Notes: generated from the letters alone by a model not told the origin. A DNA stretch of 64,000 nt from DASVRZ01 sp038230215 (GCA_038230215.1 JBBRNR010000005.1:62001-126000), one strand, 5' to 3'; shown: positions 53,685 to 61,465, counted from the first letter of the stretch. Numbers and translations: made by a program.

Positions 53685-54482
53685 GTGAGTGACTTCGACT
53701 TCAATCAAGTTTTCCCTGGCAAGTGGTTTATCCCCATCTTGAAGGAGCTGGAAAAATTCGAGGAAGATATGGCTCGCACGTTTCCTGAATATGGCTTCGA
53801 TCTTATCGACCATGCGCCAGATTGGTCGTTGCAATGTTTCATGCAAGGGAGCGCCTCCTATTCAGATTATCATGGTATAGAAAGTTTTGAAGGATTCGGG
53901 GCGCTTCGGCTCGGGAAGGTGATGGGAGCAAAATGGGCATTCTCAGAAGGGTGGTCTCGGTCCCTGAAGATTTTCCCCTTATTCAATCGAGAACAGATTC
54001 AAAAGATTGAGGCCGTATGGGGAAAAGGCTTCGTTGCGGACGTGATAGAATTCTGTGAAGCCTACTCGATCAGTTTATATTCCAAGTTCCAGCGAATCAC
54101 TCGGCTCGCCTGGGAGACGACAAGTCGTGAAGGAATCCAAGAGGTAATTGATTACACCATCGGCTTTTCCAGAGGACTCCAGACGCCTCAAAGGATTAGG
54201 CAGCTTCTTGCCAAGACCACCAAGAAGAGCCTCGTTGATGAACAAAAGCGGCTTGGGGTGCTTGGGTTTGGATTCTTCATGGGCAAATTCATCGAGGACC
54301 AGAAAGCCGAATTGAGCTGGCCTCAGGTATCAGACCTCTTTGATGAGTTCGCGGAACACAAAGTTGAAGTCGATCAGGACACCATGAAGAAGATCCTTCA
54401 GAGAGCGGGGTTGAAAGGGGTAGGCAAACAGGGTCGAAAGGTGCCGGTGAAAAAGACAATGAGGCGACGGCTCCGTCCTTAG
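53685..54482 (+). CDS. hypothetical mobile-element protein
   Basis: 265 residues beginning at GTG 53685 (MSDFDFNQVFPGKWFIPILK) with no signal peptide or membrane segment. I recognise no domain; the body is mostly charged and helical, and the basic C-terminal tail (GKQGRKVPVKKTMRRRLRP) suggests nucleic-acid contact. First gene after tRNA-Arg, 21 bp upstream of a small helix-turn-helix gene, in the same direction as Rep, so it is probably part of the same replication or mobility module. Confidence 0.6.
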   Translation: MSDFDFNQVFPGKWFIPILKELEKFEEDMARTFPEYGFDLIDHAPDWSLQCFMQGSASYSDYHGIESFEGFGALRLGKVMGAKWAFSEGWSRSLKIFPLFNREQIQKIEAVWGKGFVADVIEFCEAYSISLYSKFQRITRLAWETTSREGIQEVIDYTIGFSRGLQTPQRIRQLLAKTTKKSLVDEQKRLGVLGFGFFMGKFIEDQKAELSWPQVSDLFDEFAEHKVEVDQDTMKKILQRAGLKGVGKQGRKVPVKKTMRRRLRP

Positions 54483-54485
54483 TGG

Positions 54486-54503
54486 GTGCGCAACAATGCG
54501 CAC
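54486..54503. promoter_or_regulatory. perfect inverted repeat touching a start codon
   Basis: Arms GTGCGCA (54486-54492) and TGCGCAC (54497-54503) with spacer ACAA abut the ATG at 54504. As DNA it could be an operator; as RNA the hairpin would cover the ribosome-binding region. Confidence 0.55.
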
Positions 54504-54695
54504 ATGAATACAAATTACCTGAACAAACTGGAGCTCGCCGCAAGGCTGGGCATTAAAAAGCGTGGGGTTGAAGAACTCATGCGCAGACACAAAATCCCCT
54601 TCCTGACCCTCGGGCATCGAACGATCCGCTTCCATTGGCCATCAGTCGAAAAGGCCTTGGCACGGTTTGAAATCAAAGCGGGAGGCCAGCCATGA
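54504..54695 (+). CDS. small helix-turn-helix (excisionase-like) protein
   Basis: 63 residues: MNTNYLNKLELAARLGIKKR GVEELMRRHKIPF reads as a MerR/excisionase-type helix-turn-helix, followed by the wing TLGHRTIRFHWPSVEKALAR. Such small proteins direct excision or regulate element genes. It starts right after a perfect inverted repeat and overlaps the next gene by 4 bp (ATGA), so translation is coupled. Confidence 0.75.
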   Translation: MNTNYLNKLELAARLGIKKRGVEELMRRHKIPFLTLGHRTIRFHWPSVEKALARFEIKAGGQP

Positions 54696-55102
54696 CGCTT
54701 TTCGAACTGCTGAATGAAACTTATCGCGGTCGCTTGCTGCTGGTGGGCGAGTATCGCGGCTCCAAGGTCGAGAAGGCGGGGTATGTGGATAAGAAAAGTG
54801 GTGAAGCCATTCACTACGTTCGCGTGATCCATCTAATTGAATCTGCCTGCATCGGCAGTTTCGATTCTGTGCTGCTGTATCAAAGGCTTTCAGTTGCGGT
54901 CGAGGACTTTGAAAAAGTGATCGTGCCGTATCTGAAAGGGCGGCGGTATGTTTTCTTCCTGGCTGGCTTCAAGGTGGATCGTGGACTGGTGTCTGGCTCA
55001 TTGGCGGAACGACTGCCGGAATTGATCGAAGAGAACGAAACGGTTGCCGGGGTCGGACTGGCTCTGCCGCTGCCAAGCGGCGGCGCCAGTCTGATCCCCT
55101 AA
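54692..55102 (+). CDS. hypothetical protein of the Rep module
   Basis: 136 residues, well placed with a strong GGAGG ribosome site (about 8 bp before the ATG) and a 4-bp overlap with the upstream gene. It is a compact, beta-rich looking sequence (GRLLLVGEYRGSKVEKAGYV, GRRYVFFLAGFKVDRGLV) without known motif. Its position between the HTH gene and Rep suggests a small replication accessory; an OB-fold single-strand binding protein is a guess only. Confidence 0.6.
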   Translation: MTLFELLNETYRGRLLLVGEYRGSKVEKAGYVDKKSGEAIHYVRVIHLIESACIGSFDSVLLYQRLSVAVEDFEKVIVPYLKGRRYVFFLAGFKVDRGLVSGSLAERLPELIEENETVAGVGLALPLPSGGASLIP

Positions 55103-55133
55103 CCTTGTTTTATAGGAAACAACTCCACAGGTT

Positions 55134-55781
55134 ATGACCAAGAGCAAAGCCGCCTTCATTATCGCCACCCGAATCCTTGGGAAACAGCAGTTGTATATGT
55201 GGACTTTCACTTTCAAGGACCTGCTGAGGATCAAGGACACCCGTAAACATTGGAATCATCTGCTCACATTGCTTCTGCGGACCTGGCCGGAACTTCAAGG
55301 ACTGCGCGTGTTTGAGCTTCACAAGGAGCACGGACTCCACGTCCATCTTCTCACCAATCGCAGAATCGACGTAAACAAGGCCCGCGAGCTCGCCATACAA
55401 GCCGGTTGGGGACGTGTCCACGTTGCCCGGATGCCCAAGGAACATGCCGGTTACCTCGGGAAATATCTCTCGAAGGAGCGGCCAGAATGTTTCAAGCGCT
55501 GGAGGTTATGGGCTGCATTTGGCAAGGGGTGGGAGCCAGCCAAGGTGAAAGACATGGTGAAAGAAACCCTCTTCGGTGAGATTTACCGGGCCTGCCAGGA
55601 TTGGATGGAATGGAAGGGCAGAGGCAAATTTTACCAGCGCATGGACACAGTGCGCCACCTGATGATTTTGACCATTCAGAACGGGTGGAAGCCCGGATAC
55701 GGGCCGGGCGACAAGCCTTATTGGATGTGCTCTCGGGAGGAACTTGTCTTTGGTCCTTGTGGCTCAGAGGCTCCGTATTGA
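55134..55781 (+). CDS. rep: rolling-circle replication initiator (HUH endonuclease Rep)
   Basis: 215 residues with the three Rep motifs in order: motif 1 LYMWTFTFKDLL, motif 2 HGLHVHLLTNRR (His-x-His metal site), and motif 3 AGYLGKYLSKE with the tyrosine that would nick DNA and stay covalently attached. This is the signature of rolling-circle plasmid and filamentous-phage replication proteins. The start at 55134 is preceded by a small inverted repeat (TTGTTT...AAACAA, 55105-55122). The double-strand origin sequence could not be identified. It is the best evidence that this element replicates autonomously or once did. Confidence 0.78.
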   Translation: MTKSKAAFIIATRILGKQQLYMWTFTFKDLLRIKDTRKHWNHLLTLLLRTWPELQGLRVFELHKEHGLHVHLLTNRRIDVNKARELAIQAGWGRVHVARMPKEHAGYLGKYLSKERPECFKRWRLWAAFGKGWEPAKVKDMVKETLFGEIYRACQDWMEWKGRGKFYQRMDTVRHLMILTIQNGWKPGYGPGDKPYWMCSREELVFGPCGSEAPY

Positions 55782-55979
55782 GGTCTGCTAACCTTGCAAA
55801 AACCATGGCCGGCGCTATTTTACCAACAAGAAGCCTGCGAAATCCGTTGCAAGGAAGAAAAAGAAGCGTGTATCATCGCATCGCATCGGAGTTCCGATTA
55901 GGCACTTAAACTGCTTATCATAAACTATGAATGAAGAAAAAGAAGGTTAAACCAAACTGAAGCAAAGCAACAATTAACC

Positions 55980-56006
55980 AGAGCCCTCCCCAAAAAGGAG
56001 GGCTCT
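55980..56006. terminator. perfect 10-bp hairpin between convergent genes
   Basis: Arms AGAGCCCTCC (55980-55989) and GGAGGGCTCT (55997-56006), loop CCAAAAA. It lies between rep (plus) and the membrane TPR gene (minus). There is no clear T-run on either side, so it is either a bidirectional terminator or a structural element such as a single-strand origin. Confidence 0.5.
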
Positions 56007-56012
56007 GTCACG

Positions 56013-56927
56013 TTAAGGGAGATCCGCAAGATCAGGGTCCACCGCAGCGTCGTTTCCATAATCAGGACAAATTGAAATAGCCTTGTCGATCGAAGCTCGA
56101 GCTCGCTTTTGCAGCTCAGCAGTTTCATTAGCTTTATTCACTGCTTTCGCATGCAGGTTTAGATAGCAGGCCAAATTGTAGAGCATCGAAGCATCTTCTT
56201 CGTTTGGACCTTTTAAGGGATGTGCCTTGCGACGGGCCTCTAGTGTATCCTCTAAAATCTTCATGGCCGCGCTGAGGTCCCCCTTCCAGCGATGGAGTCG
56301 GCCCAAGAACATCGCCAGCGTCTTTTCTTGAGGGAAATATTTATTTGCCTCTTCTAATTTCTCGATGGCTGAGTCAGCCAAATCGCAAAATTCGTTATTG
56401 GTTGGACCTTTGTTGGTTTTCCCTAAGGCCAGAGTGGCTAAGCCAATTCCTGAGGCTAAGTTCGCGGTTTGCTGCTTCTCTTGGGCTAAATCCAAACGAG
56501 TGTCATTGATCTCGTTGCTAAGGCGATCAATGTCTTCACCAAACTTATTGCTCAAACGTTTAAGAACACTCAGCCCTGCGAAACCAGCTATCACCGCAGA
56601 GGACATAACAATTACTTGCGCTTTGATACGCACTTTTGGCTCTGGTGCCTCTAAGCCGTCAAATTTATCATCCGTAGCCAAGATTATTCCAAACCCCAAT
56701 GCTGATCCGGCTCCAATTAACGCGCCCACACACAAGCACCATAGCACCCGCGTCCATGCGCCATATGCGCGCATCCCCTGCGTCAAAATGTCGCGAACGG
56801 GGACTAAGCTTAATGCCGCCACAATTCCGCCTCCTGCACCAAAGCCAACTAAAACCTGTGCAATTCTTGTAAGCGTCCAAGCAGTGAGGGTAACAGCAGC
56901 AGGTGAAGGGGCATCCATGTAAAACAT
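56013..56927 (-). CDS. membrane protein with TPR-like cytoplasmic domain
   Basis: 304 residues. Three or four N-terminal membrane segments: IAQVLVGFGAGGGIVAALSL (about 26-45), VLWCLCVGALIGAGSALGFG (about 61-80) and VIVMSSAVIAGFAGLSVL (about 104-121), with FGEDIDRLSNEINDTRLDLA coiled coil after them. The C-terminal half has TPR-like repeats (AIEKLEEANKYFPQEKTLAM, DASMLYNLACYLNLHAKAV, ASIDKAISICPDYG). An internal ATG at 56918 is also possible. Function unknown; in an element of this kind membrane-plus-TPR proteins are often cargo such as defence effectors, but nothing in the sequence proves it. Confidence 0.7.
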   Translation of the reverse strand: MFYMDAPSPAAVTLTAWTLTRIAQVLVGFGAGGGIVAALSLVPVRDILTQGMRAYGAWTRVLWCLCVGALIGAGSALGFGIILATDDKFDGLEAPEPKVRIKAQVIVMSSAVIAGFAGLSVLKRLSNKFGEDIDRLSNEINDTRLDLAQEKQQTANLASGIGLATLALGKTNKGPTNNEFCDLADSAIEKLEEANKYFPQEKTLAMFLGRLHRWKGDLSAAMKILEDTLEARRKAHPLKGPNEEDASMLYNLACYLNLHAKAVNKANETAELQKRARASIDKAISICPDYGNDAAVDPDLADLP

Positions 56928-56931
56928 ATAC

Positions 56932-57150
56932 TCAGATATGAGAGTTATTCAAGAAATGCCGTTTAACGGCTTTAACGCTCAATCTCTTCCAGACAGGTTC
57001 TGGTGCAGATGCCTGCACGCTTTTTGCAACTGGTTGCAATAAAGCAGCCACGTCAAATTTAGGCCAAACAGCCCGGAAACTGAAGCCCCGACGCGAGTGT
57101 TCTCGGGCAGCAGAGAGTTCCGACTCGTCCGCTATTTGCGATATTTCCAC
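56932..57150 (-). CDS. small hypothetical protein, uncertain
   Basis: A 72-codon frame from GTG 57150 ending 5 bp before the membrane-TPR gene. The composition is protein-like (FDVAALLQPVAKSVQASAPE) but no family is recognised. It could encode a partner cotranscribed with the TPR gene or be noise. The rest of the gap up to 57331 holds no convincing gene. Confidence 0.25.
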   Translation of the reverse strand: MEISQIADESELSAAREHSRRGFSFRAVWPKFDVAALLQPVAKSVQASAPEPVWKRLSVKAVKRHFLNNSHI

Positions 57151-57331
57151 GTACCAATCGCCATTTTTCCCACCCCTTCAGTTTCTCCAAGTAAGTGCGA
57201 GACACCAAAGGATCAGGCAAGGGTGTTCTCGCAAGCTCGCCCGCAGGGCTTGGACGGGCTGGAAAAATGGGTGCTGGAGGTCGTGACGACTCGGCTCAAA
57301 CGGGATCGCGAACAGGGCTTTATTGCGCCTG

Positions 57332-57979
57332 TTAAAAATAGAGCTTCCGAATCCTGACGCTCGGGGACGCGGATAATATCTTATACGCCTCCGATTTACC
57401 GCTCTCAAAGTTTGCCCAGACGGAATTAGCAATCCAGTCCACAAACTGTAAATTATAATTCCGAGCACTTTCAGCCGGGCGATTTATAAGCCTGCATGAA
57501 CACGAACAGTCAAACCAGAGATGTGTTTGCAGATAATCCGAAAGGGAGTTTCCGCTCTCCACTTTCACCGAACGTTTGTCGGGGATAAACTCAAACTGAG
57601 GCAAACCCTTTACGTAACCAGGCACCACTAAGCGACACATGTAATTGTAGAGTTTGTTGGGATCGTTGCGAATATGGGTCGCGACCTTTTCCTTGTTTGC
57701 AATAATGCAGTCGATCTTGATTTCTGGATGCGAGGCCAAAAGAGAAACGACGGCCCTCGCAAATTCCAACTTCATGCTTGGATCAGCCGTGCTGCTTTTC
57801 TTCTCATCTTTCCACCCATACTTTTGATACATGGCCGTGATAACGCCCCGAGTTAATTTGTGATGGATTTTCGGGAGAATCAGAAAGGCCAAACAGAGGT
57901 ATCGGCTCGATCCGCCATATCGGAACGGCGCTGATAATTTCCATCCAAGATCGCCGCTTTCGTCAAGATAGACCTGCAT
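57332..57979 (-). CDS. DUF3800 domain-containing protein
   Basis: 215 residues. The N-terminal MQVYLDESGDLGWKLS is the conserved YxDESG motif of DUF3800, an RNase H-like fold with acidic residues, and the C-terminal LQFVDWIANSVWANFESGKS is the matching conserved helix (usual LQxADxxAN). These proteins are frequent in mobile elements and near defence loci; the activity is not established. The 542 bp upstream of it hold no clear gene. Confidence 0.75.
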   Translation of the reverse strand: MQVYLDESGDLGWKLSAPFRYGGSSRYLCLAFLILPKIHHKLTRGVITAMYQKYGWKDEKKSSTADPSMKLEFARAVVSLLASHPEIKIDCIIANKEKVATHIRNDPNKLYNYMCRLVVPGYVKGLPQFEFIPDKRSVKVESGNSLSDYLQTHLWFDCSCSCRLINRPAESARNYNLQFVDWIANSVWANFESGKSEAYKILSASPSVRIRKLYF

Positions 57980-58521
57980 GAGGGTAAAAAAATGCCCAGA
58001 GCCGACACGCTTAGATCGTGTTTATGGTAGCTTCCTTGCGGTTGCCGCCACGGACATCTGGGACTTAGAAAAGAATCCCACGGCAGCGCATTCCAGTCAA
58101 CGTATAACGCTTAAGCGGCGATTGATTCGTTCCACGCAGGGCACTTTATTTGCGACAACCTTGGGGCTAAATGACTCAATCCCCGAAAATCAAAACGATT
58201 CTAGGGGCATCCTCAGAGCAAAGATATTTCGAGATTCGGCTGTACAGCGCCAAACGCCTGTCCCAAATTGAGATCCAACCTGCAACAAGCGTCGATTATC
58301 AATGCACGTTGATAGTTAATATAGCTTAATCAATAGGCTGAAATTAGCTTTAGCGGCCGCATCGGCGGTGTCGCGGGTCCTATGCGTCGGCCTTGGCAGG
58401 TCGCTCGCAAGGTCCCTGACGAATCACCTTGTCGGATGTCTCGACGCTTATGAGGAAACTATGGCAAATAGGAAGGATGTGCGATGAAAACAACACGTTA
58501 CCCAAAAGGCCAAGAAACACT
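57980..58521. other. intergenic region, mostly without genes
   Basis: No recognised gene on either strand. It contains, at the right end, a 13-codon open frame (58484-58525, MKTTRYPKGQETL) preceded by a good ribosome site (GGAAGG, 58471-58476) and ending in an ATGA overlap with the next start, so it may be a leader peptide. Confidence 0.4.
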
Positions 58522-58767
58522 ATGAGCGACCCATTCAAGCACGTCGTCATGGAAGCCGTCCGGCTAGCTATGCCGCCCGAGAAAATCCGGGAACTAGCCA
58601 AGGAAATATTGCTGGAAAACTCCCACCTTTCGACGAGGCAGGCCGCCAAGGTTCTCGGAGTCGATCAGTCCACACTCATTCGCTCCAACATCCCCAGAAT
58701 AAGCATGGGACCCATGAAAACCCGCTGGTGTCTCAAGGAACTTTTGAAGGGCGACAGACTCGCCTAA
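58522..58767 (+). CDS. small helix-turn-helix protein
   Basis: 81 residues. MSDPFKHVVMEAVRLAMPPE leads into LSTRQAAKVLGVDQSTLIRS, a clear helix-turn-helix, then NIPRISMGPMKTRWCLKELL, as in excisionase-type DNA-binding proteins. Its ATG overlaps the stop of the 13-codon leader. A strong terminator hairpin follows. A longer in-frame start exists but would overlap the leader. Confidence 0.65.
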   Translation: MSDPFKHVVMEAVRLAMPPEKIRELAKEILLENSHLSTRQAAKVLGVDQSTLIRSNIPRISMGPMKTRWCLKELLKGDRLA

Positions 58768-58785
58768 CTATCCAGCAACAAAAAA

Positions 58786-58817
58786 CCCCGCGCACGTTTG
58801 ACCGTGGCGGGGCTTTT
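58786..58817. terminator. intrinsic terminator, probably bidirectional
   Basis: Stem CCCCGC-(g)-CACG / CGTG-GCGGGG with loop TTTGAC (58786-58812), followed by TTTT on the plus strand at 58814-58817 and by A residues at 58778-58785 (T-run on minus). It lies between two convergent genes. Confidence 0.8.
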
Positions 58818-58830
58818 GGGACGTGAGGGG

Positions 58831-59340
58831 TTATGCGACGGCAAGTTCGCTGCGGGTGGGCGGAAGCTGATGCCCTGCGTATTCCGTTTCCTGATAAAGC
58901 CCCCTCTCATTAAGAACAAACCGCCGGTCGAATGAGTTGCCATCTAAGGCATCGAGGCTTGCCATGACGCGCTCGGCTTCTTCCATGCTATCAAACTCAA
59001 CGTCTCCGTGATATTCAGAACGCCGGTTGTCGCCACACACATCGGCAACGTGGGAGTCAAGTTCGTCGTTTACCAATTCTTGCAACGTGATCTCCCTCGC
59101 GTCGGCGATTTCCTGCAATTGACGGACCGTTTCAGGATTCTCGATAGTGATCGTTGCTCTTTTCCGGGCAATCGCCGCCATTGTCAGCTTTTCTACAAAC
59201 TGGCTGACTGTTAGCCCCTGAAGTTTCGCGGCCCGTTCTATCGCTCTCCATTGCGACTTCGGAAACAGTATGACCCCCATGGAGTTTCCGTGTTCATCGA
59301 GCAATTCAATTTCAACCACTGCATTCTTCTGATTTTTCAT
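58831..59340 (-). CDS. ribbon-helix-helix-like DNA-binding protein
   Basis: 169 residues from the ATG at 59340. The N-terminal part (ILFPKSQWRAIERAAKLQGL, TVSQFVEKLTMAAIAR) has the ribbon-helix-helix pattern of CopG/antitoxin-type proteins. The C-terminal part (ERVMASLDALDGNSFDRRFV) is acidic and unrelated to known domains. A longer frame from GTG 59454 would run through the branched hairpin directly upstream; I prefer the short start. Could be an antitoxin or regulator; no toxin is adjacent. Confidence 0.6.
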   Translation of the reverse strand: MKNQKNAVVEIELLDEHGNSMGVILFPKSQWRAIERAAKLQGLTVSQFVEKLTMAAIARKRATITIENPETVRQLQEIADAREITLQELVNDELDSHVADVCGDNRRSEYHGDVEFDSMEEAERVMASLDALDGNSFDRRFVLNERGLYQETEYAGHQLPPTRSELAVA

Positions 59341-59353
59341 GTCTGATTTTTCA

Positions 59354-59431
59354 TAAAAAAAGCCAGCCGAGAAAGGCGCAAACCTTTTCATCCTGCGGCA
59401 AGACCCGGTAGGATTATTCTCGACTGGCTTT
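59354..59431 (-). ncRNA. branched hairpin with U-run before a start codon (leader RNA or attenuator)
   Basis: On the minus strand the arms AAAGCCAGTCGAGAA (59431-59417) and TTCTCGGCTGGCTTT (59373-59359) pair over 15 bp, one being a G-U pair. They enclose smaller hairpins (ATCCT/AGGAT and AGG/CCT). A run of seven U follows at 59361-59355, 14 bp before the ATG at 59340. This is the form of a terminator-containing leader. Confidence 0.5.
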
Positions 59432-59584
59432 GATTCTGTTTTGGATTTCGCCACAGGTTCTTACGCTGCTTTCAGATGGGCGGTTACCTTTTGCGAGGCA
59501 ACGATTAGAGAATATGCCCGCCGGTATTCCCCAGCAAGATAAAACATTGCATCCGGTCTCCGAGTGCTGCTTCCATCTTTCACC

Positions 59585-59799
59585 ATGTCGCCGCTGGAGA
59601 AATACAATCGCTCGCCGGAGGAAATGGCGAGGCTCACGGGGAGCACATTCAGACAATTTTGAAGTGGTGCCGAACGAACGTCGTTCCTGCCGTGAAGGTT
59701 GGCCGCACCTACTGGATCAACGGCGAACTCGCCGACAAAATCTTGCTCACATCGGGCGGTAATAAGCTAGCGCGGATGAGCGAAGCCGGACGGTTCTAA
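59585..59799 (+). pseudogene. frameshifted helix-turn-helix (excisionase-like) gene
   Basis: Starts MSPLEKYNRSPEEMARLTG, then after GGGG at 59638-59641 the coherent protein continues in the -1 frame as EHIQTILKWCRTNVVPAVKV GRTYWINGELADKIL to TAA at 59797-59799. Together this is an about 70-residue helix-turn-helix protein with the wing VGRTYWING. One base seems lost at the G-run, or the site is a -1 frameshift; a sequencing error is possible. Confidence 0.6.
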
Positions 59800-59881
59800 T
59801 TTGGTGCAAACCTCGCCAACAGTAAATGTGCGTGGTGTTTTTTTTAGTAAACAGCGGACGGCACTCCAGACAATCCTCTCG

Positions 59882-60043
59882 TCACTTCAATATCTTCTCT
59901 AATGTGCTGGCCCGGATGAGGTATCGGCCATTGTTTTTGATCGCCTTGATTCGTCCCTGCCGAATCCCGCGCCAGATGGTGGATGGCTTCTTGCGGACAA
60001 TTGCGGCGTATTCTGCCGGTGTAAGGAAAGTCGTCTCGTCCAT
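59882..60043 (-). CDS. 53-residue helix-turn-helix (excisionase-like) protein
   Basis: A short gene. The protein begins MDETTFLTPAEYAAIVRKKP, with the recognition helix in STIWRGIRQGRIKAIKNNGR and the wing residue tail YLIRASTLEKILK. This is the excisionase/MerR-type helix-turn-helix commonly found in mobile elements. No Shine-Dalgarno is obvious. It is transcribed leftward like the helicase operon. Confidence 0.7.
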   Translation of the reverse strand: MDETTFLTPAEYAAIVRKKPSTIWRGIRQGRIKAIKNNGRYLIRASTLEKILK

Positions 60044-60221
60044 TTAGTTTTCAATGTATCGGTTGGCGGTTTATGCGGCTACCAAATCCTGAAAGTATCG
60101 GGCTAAAACTTCCGGGGGAGGCGCTTGGAATCAGTGAGCCTCTACCGCTGCCGTTCCTTCGGTTTATCCGCGTCGGAATACGTCGAGACGCCAGCACTAA
60201 ACTGACTGAGCGTCGTGTCGA

Positions 60222-60419
60222 TCATTTCACCGGAACGTCTTTCCTCAAGCCGGGTATGCCGGTCTTGATGTGCTCCATGATTGTCTGTGGATTGCGCTTC
60301 ACCGTCTCGCCGTTCTTCTGGTCCATTTTAGTCGCGATCCATTGGACGCCGCTTGGAATCACGAGCGACTTCGCCAGCTCGCCAAAGAACGCACCTTTCT
60401 CAGGCTGCGAGGATCGAAC
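60222..60419 (-). pseudogene. remnant of a phage-type large protein (C-terminal end, no start)
   Basis: A 65-codon open frame without an ATG, coding for EKGAFFGELAKSLVIPSGVQ WIATKMDQKNGETVKRN and ending HIKTGIPGLRKDVPVK. Segments like this end, in phage-type large polyvalent proteins, with a conserved IPGLR..LPV motif, so this is probably the truncated tail of one. An in-frame stop lies directly upstream (60420-60422). Match is from memory of the motif only. Confidence 0.4.
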
Positions 60420-60453
60420 TCAGGTGATAAGGATGGTTTCATAAAGATAAAAA

Positions 60454-60933
60454 TTATGCGGGTGAATTGCCGTCGCTGTTGAATTGCTGATTGATGACCA
60501 CCACGCCATTTTCAATTCTGACGCTGGAGACGGAACACGTTTGGGCTGGCTGGGACTCCCATCGATGCACAAGGCTCGACACCTTTGCGCCAGCTAAGAC
60601 AAAGGGTGCCTCGTTTAGTTCTGCGGTCTCTGCCTTCTTTGCGAGATTGCGAGCGGCCTTGCTCAGGGAAATGCGCGTCTCCTTCTCATCCTCACCTAGC
60701 CGGGCGGCTAATGCATCTGCCGGAGCGACGTATGCAGCGTGTGTAGTTGGCTGCATTGATGCGGGCAGGACGGGTGCAATCGGCGTGTGCGCAGTCTTCA
60801 ACCATCCGAATCGGCGCGACCATGCGCCTATCGTGCTGAATGATAGGTTGGTGAGTCTCGCGGCTTCGCGAACACCGTGAACGAGAACGAGCTGGCGAAT
60901 TTCCTCGCGGTTTACATTGAGTGGTTTGGGCAT
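60454..60933 (-). CDS. helix-turn-helix protein resembling a terminase small subunit
   Basis: 159 residues from ATG 60933: MPKPLNVNREEIRQLVLVHG, then VREAARLTNLSFSTIGAWSR RFGW, a helix-turn-helix like that of phage small terminases and phage replication regulators. The C-terminal part (LGEDEKETRISLSKAARNLA) is charged and helical. A longer upstream frame is rejected. It is in the same direction as the nuclease and helicase, 55 bp downstream of the former. Confidence 0.6.
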   Translation of the reverse strand: MPKPLNVNREEIRQLVLVHGVREAARLTNLSFSTIGAWSRRFGWLKTAHTPIAPVLPASMQPTTHAAYVAPADALAARLGEDEKETRISLSKAARNLAKKAETAELNEAPFVLAGAKVSSLVHRWESQPAQTCSVSSVRIENGVVVINQQFNSDGNSPA

Positions 60934-60988
60934 TGTTTTATTTGGGTTTGATGGTTGCGTGAGATTTGCCGTGTTAGCCTTTGGGCTG

Positions 60989-61465
60989 TCAAATGAGGGA
61001 TCGAGGCGCGGAGAGCTTGGCGCATTGCAGAGCGGAGCGTACATACCAGAATGCCCAGCGTTCGATGAGTGCGGCCCCGGCTTCTGGTGTCGGCGCAAAG
61101 ACCACCGGGCAATACTTGGCTTCGATGCTGTAAAGGCTGTGGAGCATCGCGGTTGGAGATGCACCGGAACGATAGCGGCCCGTTTTGATTTCCTCCTCAT
61201 GCCCGATGACGAGCAAGCGCCGGAAGTCGTAGGCGCGGAGTCGTTGAAGTTCCCGCGTGAATCGCTCCCGTCCTGTCGTGAGGCTTCCGATCAGGTCACC
61301 GATGGATTTGCGCTCAACGGCAAAACGATCTTCAAGTCCCAGAATGCTGTAATCCCCGGTGCATAGCGTGGCCGGCTGGCTTCCTGTGGTCATTGGGAGC
61401 GGAGTTTGCTCCCTCGTGTCGATGAGGATAACGAAGGCAGCAGAGTTGGAAGTCGGGGATGGCAT
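60989..61465 (-). CDS. ERCC4-type nuclease domain protein
   Basis: 158 residues consisting almost only of an ERCC4 (XPF/Mus81) nuclease domain. The conserved motif is complete: LIDTREQTPLPM, CTGDYSILG, FAVERKSIGDLIGSL with ERKxxxD, then RERFTRELQRLRAYDFRRLL. These are structure-specific nucleases of branched or flapped DNA. It belongs to an operon with the helicase and the small gene at 61474-61698 (8 bp apart). Probable role in processing replication or recombination intermediates of the element. No HhH2 domain is attached. Confidence 0.82.
   Translation of the reverse strand: MPSPTSNSAAFVILIDTREQTPLPMTTGSQPATLCTGDYSILGLEDRFAVERKSIGDLIGSLTTGRERFTRELQRLRAYDFRRLLVIGHEEEIKTGRYRSGASPTAMLHSLYSIEAKYCPVVFAPTPEAGAALIERWAFWYVRSALQCAKLSAPRSLI

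Noticed and set aside
55805..55909. Short basic open frames downstream of rep
   Set aside because: The Lys-rich frame has no start codon and the ATG frame shows no family; probably non-coding.
57978..58271. 97-codon frame on the plus strand
   Set aside because: It overlaps the DUF3800 start, has no ribosome site and no protein-like pattern.
60405..60425. tRNA T-arm-like string GTTCGATCC on the minus strand
   Set aside because: No acceptor stem, anticodon arm or matching tRNA; flanking sequence does not fold.
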